This document shows, in pieces, positions 1-6,096 of a DNA stretch of 7,594 nucleotides; positions within the stretch are counted from its first letter, which is position 1, and each line of letters begins with the position of its first letter. The translations under genes were made by a program, and so were the position numbers. The DNA is from JABISG01 sp963581435 (GTDB lineage: Bacteria > Planctomycetota > Planctomycetia > Planctomycetales > Planctomycetaceae). A model generated the notes under the pieces. That model was not told the origin of the DNA and did no database searches. It worked only from the letters and a program-made list of their open reading frames with translations. The DNA lies in NCBI GenBank assembly GCA_963581435.1, contig CAUZOL010000341.1, forward strand, positions 1 through 7,594, given 5' to 3'.

Positions 1-1071
1 CTTGCCGATCTTATCGTCCAACTGCGGATAGTAGGCGTTCCCCTCGCTAAAGACCGTGAAGAGACCCGGATCACCCGGCAGCCCGTCGGGATCGAGGCCA
101 TGAATCAACAGCGCGAACGACTTGTGTTTCGTGCGCGCCGCTTCGGCCAGCCACCCGGCTGCCTGACGGAATTTCTTTCGTTGATCGGGCACAATGCTGC
201 TGACGATTCTGCGGAGATGATTGAGATACGTATCTCCAAGGACACGCCGCTGCACGGGAGTTACGTTGAATGCGGGGATGAACTTGTAATCGTGCAGCAG
301 CGGAATATTCCAGACCTGCGGGCTTTCGTATGTAACCGAAAGCAGAATTCCGGGAATCTTGCCGCGCCGCATGAACGCGCTGATCAGTTCCGCCTCGAAC
401 GTCCACAGGTACAACCGATTCGCAATGCTTCGGCCAGAGCAGATCTTTTTCGGCCAGCCTGCAACTTCAATGATTCCGCCATCGGGAACATTGTGCGTGA
501 TGGAAATCAGGTTGTCCCGCCGACCGAACTCCCGTTCCAGTTTTTTTGAACTGCTTTCAGAACCGAAAAAGATGATCAGCGCCTCGTCACTCAGTAATTG
601 CTTGACGGTCGAAATGAGATGGAGCTGCTCCTGTCGTTCGTTCTCAAAACCGAGCAGTACGACATCCTTGCTGGTGGCCTGGTTCACCGTAAAGTGTTCA
701 ACGAACTCTTTGGTTCGGTAATAGGGGATCTTGTCGCCGGCAGCCTTGACTGCGGCCGCGGCGGCTTTTTTCTCCGGTAAGTACTGCCGGGAAAAGGCAA
801 TGCCGCCGGCGCGCCAAACCGGTTCCAGCGAAAAACTGTGATCGCCGGCCGAAAGCAACTCTCCATCCTGGCGGACAATTCGCTCAGCGGCCGCGTCCGC
901 CGCCTTCGCAATATCCGGCAGTGCCTTTCGAGTCGTTTCGATCTCGTTCAGTACGAAATTGACGAACCTGTCGCCAGCCTGCTCGACTTTGATCGGCTCC
1001 GCCCGCGCGCTTGTGTTAAGCCCAACGATGGCGACGACCAACAACGACAATTGTTTCAGGGAGTTACTCAT
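1..1071 (-). CDS. Exported SIS-like (sugar isomerase fold) protein, 3' end beyond window
   Basis: The frame is open from ATG at 1071 to the window edge: 357 codons with no stop, so the C-terminus is missing. Residues 1-24 form a Sec signal peptide (KQ, then hydrophobic LSLLVVAIVGL, then ARA|EP as a signal peptidase I site), so the protein should be periplasmic or extracellular. After it, residues 55-92 (helix AADAAAERIV, then GELLSAGDHSFS, then VWRAGG) and 136-191 (DVVLLGFENERQ, helix, ALIIFFGSES) follow the helix / strand / Gly-turn order of SIS phosphosugar-binding domains. Residues 221-250 (YLWTFEAELISAFMRRGKIP) resemble the conserved stretch of SIS-like planctomycete proteins. The assignment comes from memory of family patterns, without a search, so substrate and reaction are unknown. 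The start is supported by GGAG nine bases upstream. It lies 93 bp downstream of the FGE/propeller gene on the same strand, with no clear terminator between them. Other possibility: a planctomycete-specific hypothetical protein. The reading frame is certain, the function is not. Confidence 0.8.
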   Translation of the reverse strand, partial: MSNSLKQLSLLVVAIVGLNTSARAEPIKVEQAGDRFVNFVLNEIETTRKALPDIAKAADAAAERIVRQDGELLSAGDHSFSLEPVWRAGGIAFSRQYLPEKKAAAAAVKAAGDKIPYYRTKEFVEHFTVNQATSKDVVLLGFENERQEQLHLISTVKQLLSDEALIIFFGSESSSKKLEREFGRRDNLISITHNVPDGGIIEVAGWPKKICSGRSIANRLYLWTFEAELISAFMRRGKIPGILLSVTYESPQVWNIPLLHDYKFIPAFNVTPVQRRVLGDTYLNHLRRIVSSIVPDQRKKFRQAAGWLAEAARTKHKSFALLIHGLDPDGLPGDPGLFTVFSEGNAYYPQLDDKIGK

Positions 1072-1080
1072 TCGTTGAAT

Positions 1081-1084
1081 CTCC
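1081..1084 (-). promoter_or_regulatory. Ribosome binding site for the SIS-like gene
   Basis: On the minus strand this reads GGAG, nine bases before the ATG at 1071. It decides the start, and no competing upstream in-frame start has a comparable motif. Confidence 0.6.
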
Positions 1085-1164
1085 AGAATGAAAATGAAAG
1101 TCGTCGCGATTTGACTCCAACCGACGCTTTACTCCGCAGATTGGAGCCCACATTGTGTTTGGCT

Positions 1165-3402
1165 CTATTCTGATTTGCTCGTTCTTAGTGGCAGTAACAC
1201 ACAGAGGATCTCGGTATCGCTGCGCGCGTAAACGCAATTGCCCGCATAGGCCGGGTGCGCCCATGTGCGCCCAATAATGTTTTCTCGTGACTCTTCGACA
1301 TAACCGTTGGGATTCAAGCGTATCAATATCAGATCGCCATCGGAATTTAACACGATTGCACGGTCTTCGTCATTCAGCCAGACCATCGTGGCTTGTGGAT
1401 TGCGCCCTTTGGGAGTCATGCGATTGTCGTCATCCCACAGCTTCTTCCCGGTTGCCAACTCGAAGCAAGTCAGCCCGTGGCGTTTGTCGATCAAATAGGC
1501 GTGGTGATCGCGGTGCAGCGGTTGTGACATCAAGCCGCGCAAATTTCGGCGTTCATGCCACACGACGTTCGCGGCGCCAGGTTGATCACCCAGGCGAATC
1601 GCTTTGCTTCCGTCGTAATAACTACTCACCAACACCAAATTGTCCACGAAGATCGGATGCGCGACCGAGGAGCCATAGTTCACTTCGAAAGGCACCGTCC
1701 ACAGCAGTTTTCCCGTGACAGGATCCATCCCGCGCACATTCGTTGGCGTCCAGCCGATCAGTTGCCGGCGTTCATTATGTCGGACCAGGATCGGCGTCGC
1801 ATAGCCAGCCGCATCCGGCAGGCTACGCCAGCGCTCTTCGCCGCTGGTCCGATCAAAGGCGATGTAACATCCATCCGGCTCAGCCCCCGGATGGACAATC
1901 ACAGTGTCGTCAACGATCAACGGCGAGGCGCTCAAACCCCAAATCGGGACACGGGCACCGAACTTCGCAACAAGGTCTTTTGACCAGATAACTTTGCCAT
2001 CATCTGCGTCGAAACAAAACAGATGGCCGACCGCGCCGAGTGTATAAACTCGACCATCGACAACGGTCGGTGTGGCGCGGGGGCCGTTGTCGTAACTGAC
2101 GCCGCTGTAATCGGCCGAATAGTCATGCAACCAAAGTTGATCGCCGGTCACCCCGTCGAAACACAGAACGCGTTCAACGTCGGGATCGCGCTGACGGTCC
2201 ATCACATAGACTCGACCACTCGAAACGGCGATGCCGCCGTAACCACCCCCGACCGGCCGACGCCAAACACGTTGGAGTCCGGCCTTTGGCCAGGCACTCG
2301 ACAGTTTCGGTCCGCGCCACGTTCCATCTCCGCGCGGTCCTCGCCAGCGCGGCCAATCTTCACCCGACGTCGGCATCGGCTTCTCGTCCGACTTCGCCCC
2401 GGCATTCTCAGGCAACGTCTCTTGAGACATTCCGGCGGCGGCAATAACTGGATCAAGCGTCGCTCCCTCGGACGTCAATTCACACACAACGCGCATGCCC
2501 AGTGCATAGAATCTGCCCTCCGGCACATCGGCATAGCGAAACACGCTGCGACAGTCACGCCCGTCGCTGTACCAATCACCGCCGCGGATCACTCGGTACG
2601 ATCCGCTGCGTGATCCTTGCGGATCAACTTTGGGGGAATCGCGGTAATAATCGCGGTCAAATCGGTCCATGCACCATTCGTGTAGATTGCCGTGCATGTC
2701 GTACAGGCCAAACGCATTGGGTTTGTAAGAGCCAACGGTTGCCGTCCGATTGAGAAACGGTCCGTTCTCCGCCTCACCGAACGGGTGATTGCCGTTGAAG
2801 TTGGCCTGCGTGGAAGCCAGCGAGTCGCCAAAATAAAAAATCGACTTCGTCCCCGCGCGGCAGGCGTACTCCCATTCTGCTTCCGTCGGCAGCCGATAGA
2901 CTCGTCCCGCTTCTTTTTCCGCCGACAAGTTCGAGAGTCGCCGACAGAACTCAGCGGCCGCAAACCATGTGACGTTATCCACGGGAAGGGTTGAACAATT
3001 CAGATCGTCCGGCGCGTCCTTCAAAAGTCCCGCCCGCGAAAACGAGCTGGGATTACTGTCCATCAATCCTTCGAACTCGCGCTGCGTCACTTCGTAAACG
3101 CCCATGTAAAACGGCTTGCTGATCTGCACCGGGTGTTGGGGCAATTCGTCGTCGCGCACTCCGTCGTCGGTCTCCGCCGACCCCATAAGAAACTTGCCCG
3201 CTGGAATCCGCACGAATTTTATACCGATTGAGTTCGTGAACTCCTTCTCTGATTTCGTCGAAGGATTCCCCGCTTCCACCACTGCTGGATGATTTGAGTG
3301 ATTCACCGAGACCGGTGCACGATCCTCGCCACAGCCTATGATGCAGAGCGCGGGCAAACCGAAAATGAGCTGCCGGTAGAAATTCACGATGCACCTACTC
3401 AT
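1165..3402 (-). CDS. Lipoprotein with FGE/SUMF1-like domain fused to PQQ-type beta-propeller
   Basis: The product is 745 aa. Residues 1-24 are a lipoprotein signal: Arg/Asn-rich start, hydrophobic LIFGLPALC, lipobox IIGC with Cys24 as lipidation site, which places the protein on a membrane facing the periplasm. Residues ~55-308 are an FGE-sulfatase (SUMF1-like) domain: FVRIPAGKFLMGS, FYMGVYEVTQREF, VDNVTWFAAAEFCRRLS, YRLPTEAEWEYACRAGT, FGLYDMHGNLHEWCMDRF, YRVIRGGDWYSDGRDCRS. In true FGE the motif GGSFLCxxxYC carries two copper-binding cysteines; here the first is Ser279 and only Cys284 remains, so formylglycine-generating activity is unlikely and a structural or ligand-binding role more plausible. 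Residues ~309-348 are a linker. Residues ~349-735 form a PQQ-like propeller starting DWPRWRGPRGDG, with blade motifs such as VLCFDGVTGDQLW, LFCFDADDGKVIW and LTCFELATGKKLW; such planctomycete propellers usually lack evidence of bound PQQ. ATG at 3402 is preferred over TTG at 3441 because it puts the signal peptide at the N-terminus. Stop is TAG. Confidence 0.9.
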   Translation of the reverse strand: MSRCIVNFYRQLIFGLPALCIIGCGEDRAPVSVNHSNHPAVVEAGNPSTKSEKEFTNSIGIKFVRIPAGKFLMGSAETDDGVRDDELPQHPVQISKPFYMGVYEVTQREFEGLMDSNPSSFSRAGLLKDAPDDLNCSTLPVDNVTWFAAAEFCRRLSNLSAEKEAGRVYRLPTEAEWEYACRAGTKSIFYFGDSLASTQANFNGNHPFGEAENGPFLNRTATVGSYKPNAFGLYDMHGNLHEWCMDRFDRDYYRDSPKVDPQGSRSGSYRVIRGGDWYSDGRDCRSVFRYADVPEGRFYALGMRVVCELTSEGATLDPVIAAAGMSQETLPENAGAKSDEKPMPTSGEDWPRWRGPRGDGTWRGPKLSSAWPKAGLQRVWRRPVGGGYGGIAVSSGRVYVMDRQRDPDVERVLCFDGVTGDQLWLHDYSADYSGVSYDNGPRATPTVVDGRVYTLGAVGHLFCFDADDGKVIWSKDLVAKFGARVPIWGLSASPLIVDDTVIVHPGAEPDGCYIAFDRTSGEERWRSLPDAAGYATPILVRHNERRQLIGWTPTNVRGMDPVTGKLLWTVPFEVNYGSSVAHPIFVDNLVLVSSYYDGSKAIRLGDQPGAANVVWHERRNLRGLMSQPLHRDHHAYLIDKRHGLTCFELATGKKLWDDDNRMTPKGRNPQATMVWLNDEDRAIVLNSDGDLILIRLNPNGYVEESRENIIGRTWAHPAYAGNCVYARSDTEILCVLLPLRTSKSE

Positions 3403-3452
3403 TTCGTTGCTTACCCAGATCAGGCCGGAATTTGATCCCAAGGGGCACTTCT

Positions 3453-3510
3453 CAGATGGACCCCTTTCCGATCGCAGCGGCGGTCAACCGACTAAATGAT
3501 ACCCGCAGAT
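3453..3510 (-). repeat. Repeat block 1, copy A (partner 7329-7386)
   Basis: A gapless comparison with 7329-7386 gives 44 identical positions of 58; the best part is 3470-3510 against 7346-7386 (32 of 41). Both copies lie just upstream of a minus-strand gene (51 bp before the ATG at 3402, 30 bp before the GTG at 7299) in the same orientation. A minus-strand TATCAT, a good -10 hexamer, is conserved at 3496-3501. In this copy no good -35 sits 17 bp upstream, so promoter function is less clear than for copy B. Confidence 0.65.
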
Positions 3511-3554
3511 GATACGAGGATCTACAATTGCGTGTCTGGGCAGTCGGAGAGCTT

Positions 3555-3565
3555 CGATAAACGTG
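3555..3565. repeat. 11-bp shared word, copy A (partner 7553-7563)
   Basis: The word cgataaacgtg also occurs at 7553-7563, where it overlaps the right arm of a long inverted repeat. It is preceded by tgggcagtcgg at 3537-3547 and by the similar tgggcgcagtcgg at 7524-7536. In copy A it lies between blocks 1 and 2; in copy B it lies beyond block 2, so the order differs. Short enough that chance is not excluded. Confidence 0.4.
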
Positions 3566-3601
3566 CGACCCCCAATTCGAGAAGACGCGAACGCCGATCA
3601 A

Positions 3602-3639
3602 GCCCGATTCTGTTCGCGAAACTCGTCGAATGGCGGACA
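3602..3639 (-). repeat. Repeat block 2, copy A (partner 7437-7474)
   Basis: This 38-bp block matches 7437-7474 at 36 of 38 positions without gaps. It contains the 8-bp palindrome ttcgcgaa at 3613-3620, a possible protein-binding core. Both copies are upstream of minus-strand genes in the same orientation. The two differences both fall on third positions of one minus-strand frame (peptide SAIRRVSRTESG), a weak hint that the block was once coding. Identity this high between non-coding stretches 3.8 kb apart is not expected by chance. Confidence 0.75.
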
Positions 3640-3837
3640 ACAAAACAAAGGACCTTGCTACCGGACTCCGTAGGTGCCAAGGCAACTCATGCGACTATGA
3701 AGCCGTGCTTGAGTCAAAGGTGGTCTCGCCACTCTAATTACGTCGCTGATGAAGTCATTGGTCGGTCTCAGCAGATGATCGAGGTCGTGCCGTGCATCAG
3801 TGGATTCCAATAATACAGGATTCTTGAGTTTTCACCT

Positions 3838-3856
3838 CGACAAAAGAGATTTGTCG
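3838..3856. promoter_or_regulatory. Operator-like dyad overlapping the DUF1501 -35 region
   Basis: A perfect 7-bp inverted repeat: CGACAAA, five-base spacer agaga, TTTGTCG. Its right arm covers the proposed -35 hexamer at 3851-3856, where a bound repressor would block RNA polymerase. The size and symmetry suit a small dimeric regulator. A dyad this short can occur by chance. Confidence 0.3.
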
Positions 3857-3879
3857 CAACCCGCCGGACTGGTTAGCAT
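3851..3879 (+). promoter_or_regulatory. Candidate sigma70-type promoter of the DUF1501 gene
   Basis: TTGTCG at 3851-3856 (four of six to TTGACA), a 17-bp spacer, and TAGCAT at 3874-3879 (four of six to TATAAT). Transcription would begin near 3886, giving a leader of only about 16 bases that still includes the Shine-Dalgarno. Moderate match only, chosen for its spacing and position. Confidence 0.3.
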
Positions 3880-3890
3880 ACACGCGACAT

Positions 3891-3897
3891 AGGAGGT
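3891..3897 (+). promoter_or_regulatory. Strong Shine-Dalgarno of the DUF1501 gene
   Basis: AGGAGGT ends four bases before the ATG at 3902, a full anti-16S match that settles the start. Confidence 0.75.
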
Positions 3898-3901
3898 ATC
3901 C

Positions 3902-5362
3902 ATGCTATCGATTCTCGGTCGTTCACGGCGTGTTTGTAGTGGATTGACGCGGCGGCAGTTGCTTGAGGCGGGGGGTGCGGGGTTGTTGGGGGTGAGTTTG
4001 CCCCGCGTGCTTGCTGCAGAGGCCGCGCTGAAAACAGGCTCCGCGCGGGCGAAGTCGGTGATGTTTCTCTATCTGTTCGGCGGACCGAGTCAGTTAGAAA
4101 CCTTCGACATGAAGCCCGGCGCGCCCAGTACGGTGCGCGGGCCCTTCCAGCCGATTACGTCCCGCACGCCGGGGTTACGGATTTGCGAACATCTCCCACG
4201 GCTGGCGGCGCAGTCCGACCGCTATTGTGTGGTCCGTACGTTGAACCATCCCCAGAACGACCACAACGCCTCGCATTACATTCAGACCGGCCACCCCATG
4301 CCGCTCGCCGAACGCGGCGCCGCAAACGTCAACGCGGCCCCCAACGACTGGCCCGCGATGGGGTCGGTCGTCGAATACCTCGACCAACACCATGCCGGAA
4401 ACAAGCCGCGGGCGATTCCCAGCTACATCTACCTCCCGAACCGGCACGGGGAAATCCAGCGTGGTGGAATCTACAACCGGCTCGGACAATACGCCGGCTG
4501 GCTGGGGCCGCAGTACAACGCGCTGGCCACACGAATCCACAAACGCGATGCGAAAGACAACCCCTATTATCGCGACTGCACCGATGACGAACTGAAATTT
4601 CAGATTCAGGGACTCAAGCTCAACGCGAACATTACGCTGGATCGCCTCAATCGGCGGCAAAGTCTGCTCAAGCAGATCGAACACAAGTCGCGACATCTGG
4701 AGGAAGCGACGCAGGTCGCCGGGTATCAACGTGACCGCGTCACGGCGCTCAACTTCTTGACGTCGGGGCAACTCCGCGAAGCGCTCGACATCCGCCGCGA
4801 ACCCGCGCGGCTGCGCGATCGGTACGGGCGGCATCTGTTCGGCCAATCGCTGCTGATGGGTCGGCGGATGATCGAAGCTGGCGCACGGTTTGTCACTGTC
4901 CTGTGGGACATGGCCGACGTCGTCCCCGAAGGCTGGGATTCGCATCAGGCACTCACACCCGGATTGAAGAATCACCTGTTGCCGGGTCTGGATCAAGGGT
5001 TGGCCGCGCTGCTCGACGACATGCACAACAGCGGGTTGCTTGAAGAAACGTTGGTCGTCTGCCTTGGGGAAATGGGACGTACACCGAAATTCCAGAACCG
5101 TGGCAACGCTGACGGCCGCGATCACTGGACGTACAACTTCCCCGTGCTGCTCGCGGGTGCCGGGGTCCGCGGCGGCAGTCTCTTCGGGAAATCCGACCGT
5201 CATGCCGCCTACCCGCTCGATCACCCCGTCAGCCCCGAAGACCTGACTTGCACGATCTTCGAGGCGTTGGGAATCAACCCGCACAGCTACATCCGCGACA
5301 AACAAAACCGTCCCACCGCCCTGGTCGACGGCGGTAAATCGCTGTCCGCGGTTTTCGCGTAG
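3902..5362 (+). CDS. DUF1501 protein, Tat-exported, alkaline-phosphatase/sulfatase-like fold
   Basis: The product is 486 aa, full length for DUF1501. Residues ~15-40 are a Tat-type signal: LTRRQLLEAGGAGLLGVSL, ending LAA, for folded export to the periplasm. Family landmarks in order: FLYLFGGPSQLETFDMKP (55-72), RTLNHPQNDHNASHYIQTG (112-130), PSYIYLP (173-179), YGRHLFGQSLLMGRRMIEAG (308-327), EGWDSH (343-348), LGEMGRTPKF (388-397), GRDHW (405-409), VLLAGAGVRGGSLFGKSD (415-432), and the C-terminal YPLDHPVSPEDLTCTIFEALGI (437-458). The Asp/His residues around GWDSH and GRDHW correspond to likely metal-binding positions in the superfamily; the biochemical reaction of DUF1501 proteins is not established. 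DUF1501 genes often follow a DUF1549/DUF1553 cytochrome-type partner; here the gene stands alone behind its own regulatory region. Stop is TAG. Identification is sure, function is not. Confidence 0.95.
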   Translation: MLSILGRSRRVCSGLTRRQLLEAGGAGLLGVSLPRVLAAEAALKTGSARAKSVMFLYLFGGPSQLETFDMKPGAPSTVRGPFQPITSRTPGLRICEHLPRLAAQSDRYCVVRTLNHPQNDHNASHYIQTGHPMPLAERGAANVNAAPNDWPAMGSVVEYLDQHHAGNKPRAIPSYIYLPNRHGEIQRGGIYNRLGQYAGWLGPQYNALATRIHKRDAKDNPYYRDCTDDELKFQIQGLKLNANITLDRLNRRQSLLKQIEHKSRHLEEATQVAGYQRDRVTALNFLTSGQLREALDIRREPARLRDRYGRHLFGQSLLMGRRMIEAGARFVTVLWDMADVVPEGWDSHQALTPGLKNHLLPGLDQGLAALLDDMHNSGLLEETLVVCLGEMGRTPKFQNRGNADGRDHWTYNFPVLLAGAGVRGGSLFGKSDRHAAYPLDHPVSPEDLTCTIFEALGINPHSYIRDKQNRPTALVDGGKSLSAVFA

Positions 5363-5402
5363 ACAGTCGCCGCACAGTCCCATCTAAGGTCAGCAGCGTT
5401 CA

Positions 5403-5420
5403 GATCGCGTATGAGCGATC
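5403..5420. other. Hairpin downstream of DUF1501 gene
   Basis: gatcgc, six-base loop gtatga, gcgatc: a perfect 6-bp stem 41 bp after the stop. No T run follows, so it is at best a transcript 3'-end stabiliser or weak terminator element. Confidence 0.3.
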
Positions 5421-5496
5421 GGTGGGAGCTGTGCTGGTCCAGCGACTTTTGCGCTGCACCGATGGTGCCGAATATGGCCTCTATTCTCGGAGAATT

Positions 5497-5546
5497 CCGC
5501 ATTTTTCCGGCATCAAGTCGAAACATCTCCTCGAGAACGTGATGCC
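5497..5546. repeat. Imperfect direct repeat, copy X
   Basis: It resembles 5667-5716 with one single-base gap, roughly 70% identical by eye. Shared core: gcatcaag, then cga, then gagaac, then gatg. Starts are exactly 170 bp apart. Flanks do not match, so this is a short isolated duplication or a binding-site pair. Confidence 0.4.
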
Positions 5547-5666
5547 GTCCTACTCCAGCCAAATTTCTTCTGTCGGAGCACCGACGCAGATTCGGCGCTG
5601 AACATGTCACCCACATCACGCCACGACAAATGGAAATTCTTCGAAATCGTACCGACTTTCATGATA

Positions 5667-5716
5667 CCGTGTTTTGCCAGCATCAAGACGAGGCAGTCCG
5701 GGAGAACACGATGGCC
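5667..5716. repeat. Imperfect direct repeat, copy Y
   Basis: Partner of 5497-5546. The right end of this copy supplies the GGGAG and ATG of the small plus-strand ORF at 5711; in copy X the matching position also has an ATG (5542) but a poorer ribosome binding site and only a 19-codon frame. Confidence 0.4.
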
Positions 5717-5791
5717 ACAGACGAAAAACCCAAGATTCCGTTAGCCGTTGCGTGCTCCTGCCGACATGCCCTCTGCCTGGCGGTCGCTTAA
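5711..5791 (+). CDS. Possible 26-aa small ORF
   Basis: ATG with GGGAG six bases upstream, 26 codons and TAA. The peptide starts MATDEKPKIP and ends in a Cys-containing apolar part, LAVACSCRHALCLAVA. It resembles nothing I know. Its stop overlaps that of the minus-strand small ORF at a shared TTAA, so the two meet tail to tail. The good ribosome binding site is the only positive evidence; it could be chance or the head of a decayed gene. Confidence 0.2.
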   Translation: MATDEKPKIPLAVACSCRHALCLAVA

Positions 5792-5859
5792 CCACGGGCG
5801 AGTGCGAGAGCGAGCACGACGACCAGCACCGTACTGGCCGTCAGAATCATGTGGTTCAA
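5788..5859 (-). CDS. Possible 23-aa single-pass membrane peptide
   Basis: A TTG start at 5859, 22 further codons and TAA. The peptide is (M)NHMILTASTVLVVVLALALARG: a continuous hydrophobic stretch of about 16 residues (ILTASTVLVVVLALAL) flanked by NH before and RG after, as expected of a small single-pass inner-membrane peptide. AAAGGAG at 5866-5872 on the minus strand lies six bases upstream, close to the ideal Shine-Dalgarno. An alternative ATG at 5850 is farther (15 bases) from this site. It lies downstream of the kinase gene on the same strand but 237 bp away, so separate transcription is likely. Such peptides are missed by gene callers with length cut-offs. No homologue is recognised, and function is unknown: regulator of a membrane partner, type I toxin-like peptide, or chance. 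Confidence 0.4.
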   Translation of the reverse strand: MNHMILTASTVLVVVLALALARG

Positions 5860-5865
5860 AATTGT

Positions 5866-5872
5866 CTCCTTT
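5866..5872 (-). promoter_or_regulatory. Shine-Dalgarno of the small hydrophobic ORF
   Basis: AAAGGAG on the minus strand, six bases before the TTG at 5859. It is as strong as the best site in the window, which is why the tiny ORF is reported. Confidence 0.4.
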
Positions 5873-6026
5873 CGTTGCTTGACCGGGCGCAAAAAAATAC
5901 CCCGCGACACTCGTCGGTCAGACCGAGAATTGCAGGGTTTTCGACGCAGAATTGTCGGCGCTGTGGGCTATGCCCTGGGCACCAGTGTCTTTTGGCGCAG
6001 TTTTGGCTTTTATTTATCTGTCAGCA

Positions 6027-6051
6027 CTCCCCTGTGCGGAAATACGGGGAG
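6027..6051 (-). terminator. Weak terminator candidate downstream of kinase
   Basis: On the minus strand CTCCCC, a 13-base loop, GGGGAG, beginning 46 bp after the kinase stop and followed by an A/T-rich stretch (AGATAAATAAAA) without a true T run. The stem is GC-rich but the loop is long, so intrinsic termination is uncertain. Confidence 0.25.
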
Positions 6052-6096
6052 CTGGTGACGTCTCGGTAAAGTGCTTGCGTTGATGAATCGTGAGCG

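Larger units (their letters stand above)
3403..3901. other. Divergent intergenic region (499 bp)
   Basis: This gap separates the minus-strand FGE/propeller gene from the plus-strand DUF1501 gene. No frame in it has both a convincing start and protein-like composition. It holds repeat copy A (blocks near 3453-3510, 3555-3565 and 3602-3639), and near the plus-strand gene a promoter-like pair, a dyad and a Shine-Dalgarno. The stretch 3640-3837 shows nothing I can name beyond weak short stem-loops. Confidence 0.6.
5363..6096. other. Convergent gap (734 bp) without a normal-sized gene
   Basis: It lies between the ends of the DUF1501 gene (+) and the kinase gene (-). The longer frames here have Arg/Ser/Cys-rich, low-complexity-like composition and no good ribosome binding site. 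What can be supported is listed separately: hairpins at 5403-5420 and 6027-6051, a 50-bp imperfect direct repeat with 170-bp period, and two tiny ORFs meeting tail to tail at 5788-5791. A seven-base T run on the minus strand (5891-5897) follows weak stems. Confidence 0.55.

Noticed and set aside
1115..1146. ctccaa ... ttggag stem between the FGE/propeller and SIS-like genes as a terminator
   Set aside because: Only 6 bp with a 20-base loop and no T run. Not enough to separate the two genes into different transcripts.
2023..2613. 196-aa plus-strand ORF
   Set aside because: Fully antisense to the propeller and FGE domains, with Arg/Thr/His-rich composition typical of a shadow frame.
3403..3441. 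Longer start (TTG at 3441) for the FGE/propeller lipoprotein
   Set aside because: It would put 13 polar residues before the lipoprotein signal. ATG at 3402 gives a normal lipobox at Cys24.
3453..3639. CRISPR array or transposon ends
   Set aside because: Only two copies of each block in the window, far apart, not regularly spaced, without terminal inverted repeats, target duplications or a transposase.
4175..5383. 402-aa open frame on the minus strand
   Set aside because: Lies antisense to the DUF1501 gene, which has a full set of family motifs, a Tat signal and a perfect ribosome binding site. The antisense frame is a by-product of GC-rich codon use.
5287..5619. 110-aa minus-strand ORF
   Set aside because: Overlaps the end of the DUF1501 gene, has no ribosome binding site or recognisable motif, and an Arg/Ser/His-rich composition.
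5891..5897. Seven-T run on the minus strand as a strong intrinsic terminator
   Set aside because: The preceding stems are only 4-5 bp and badly placed, and the run lies just before the small ORF, so it may equally be part of its upstream region.
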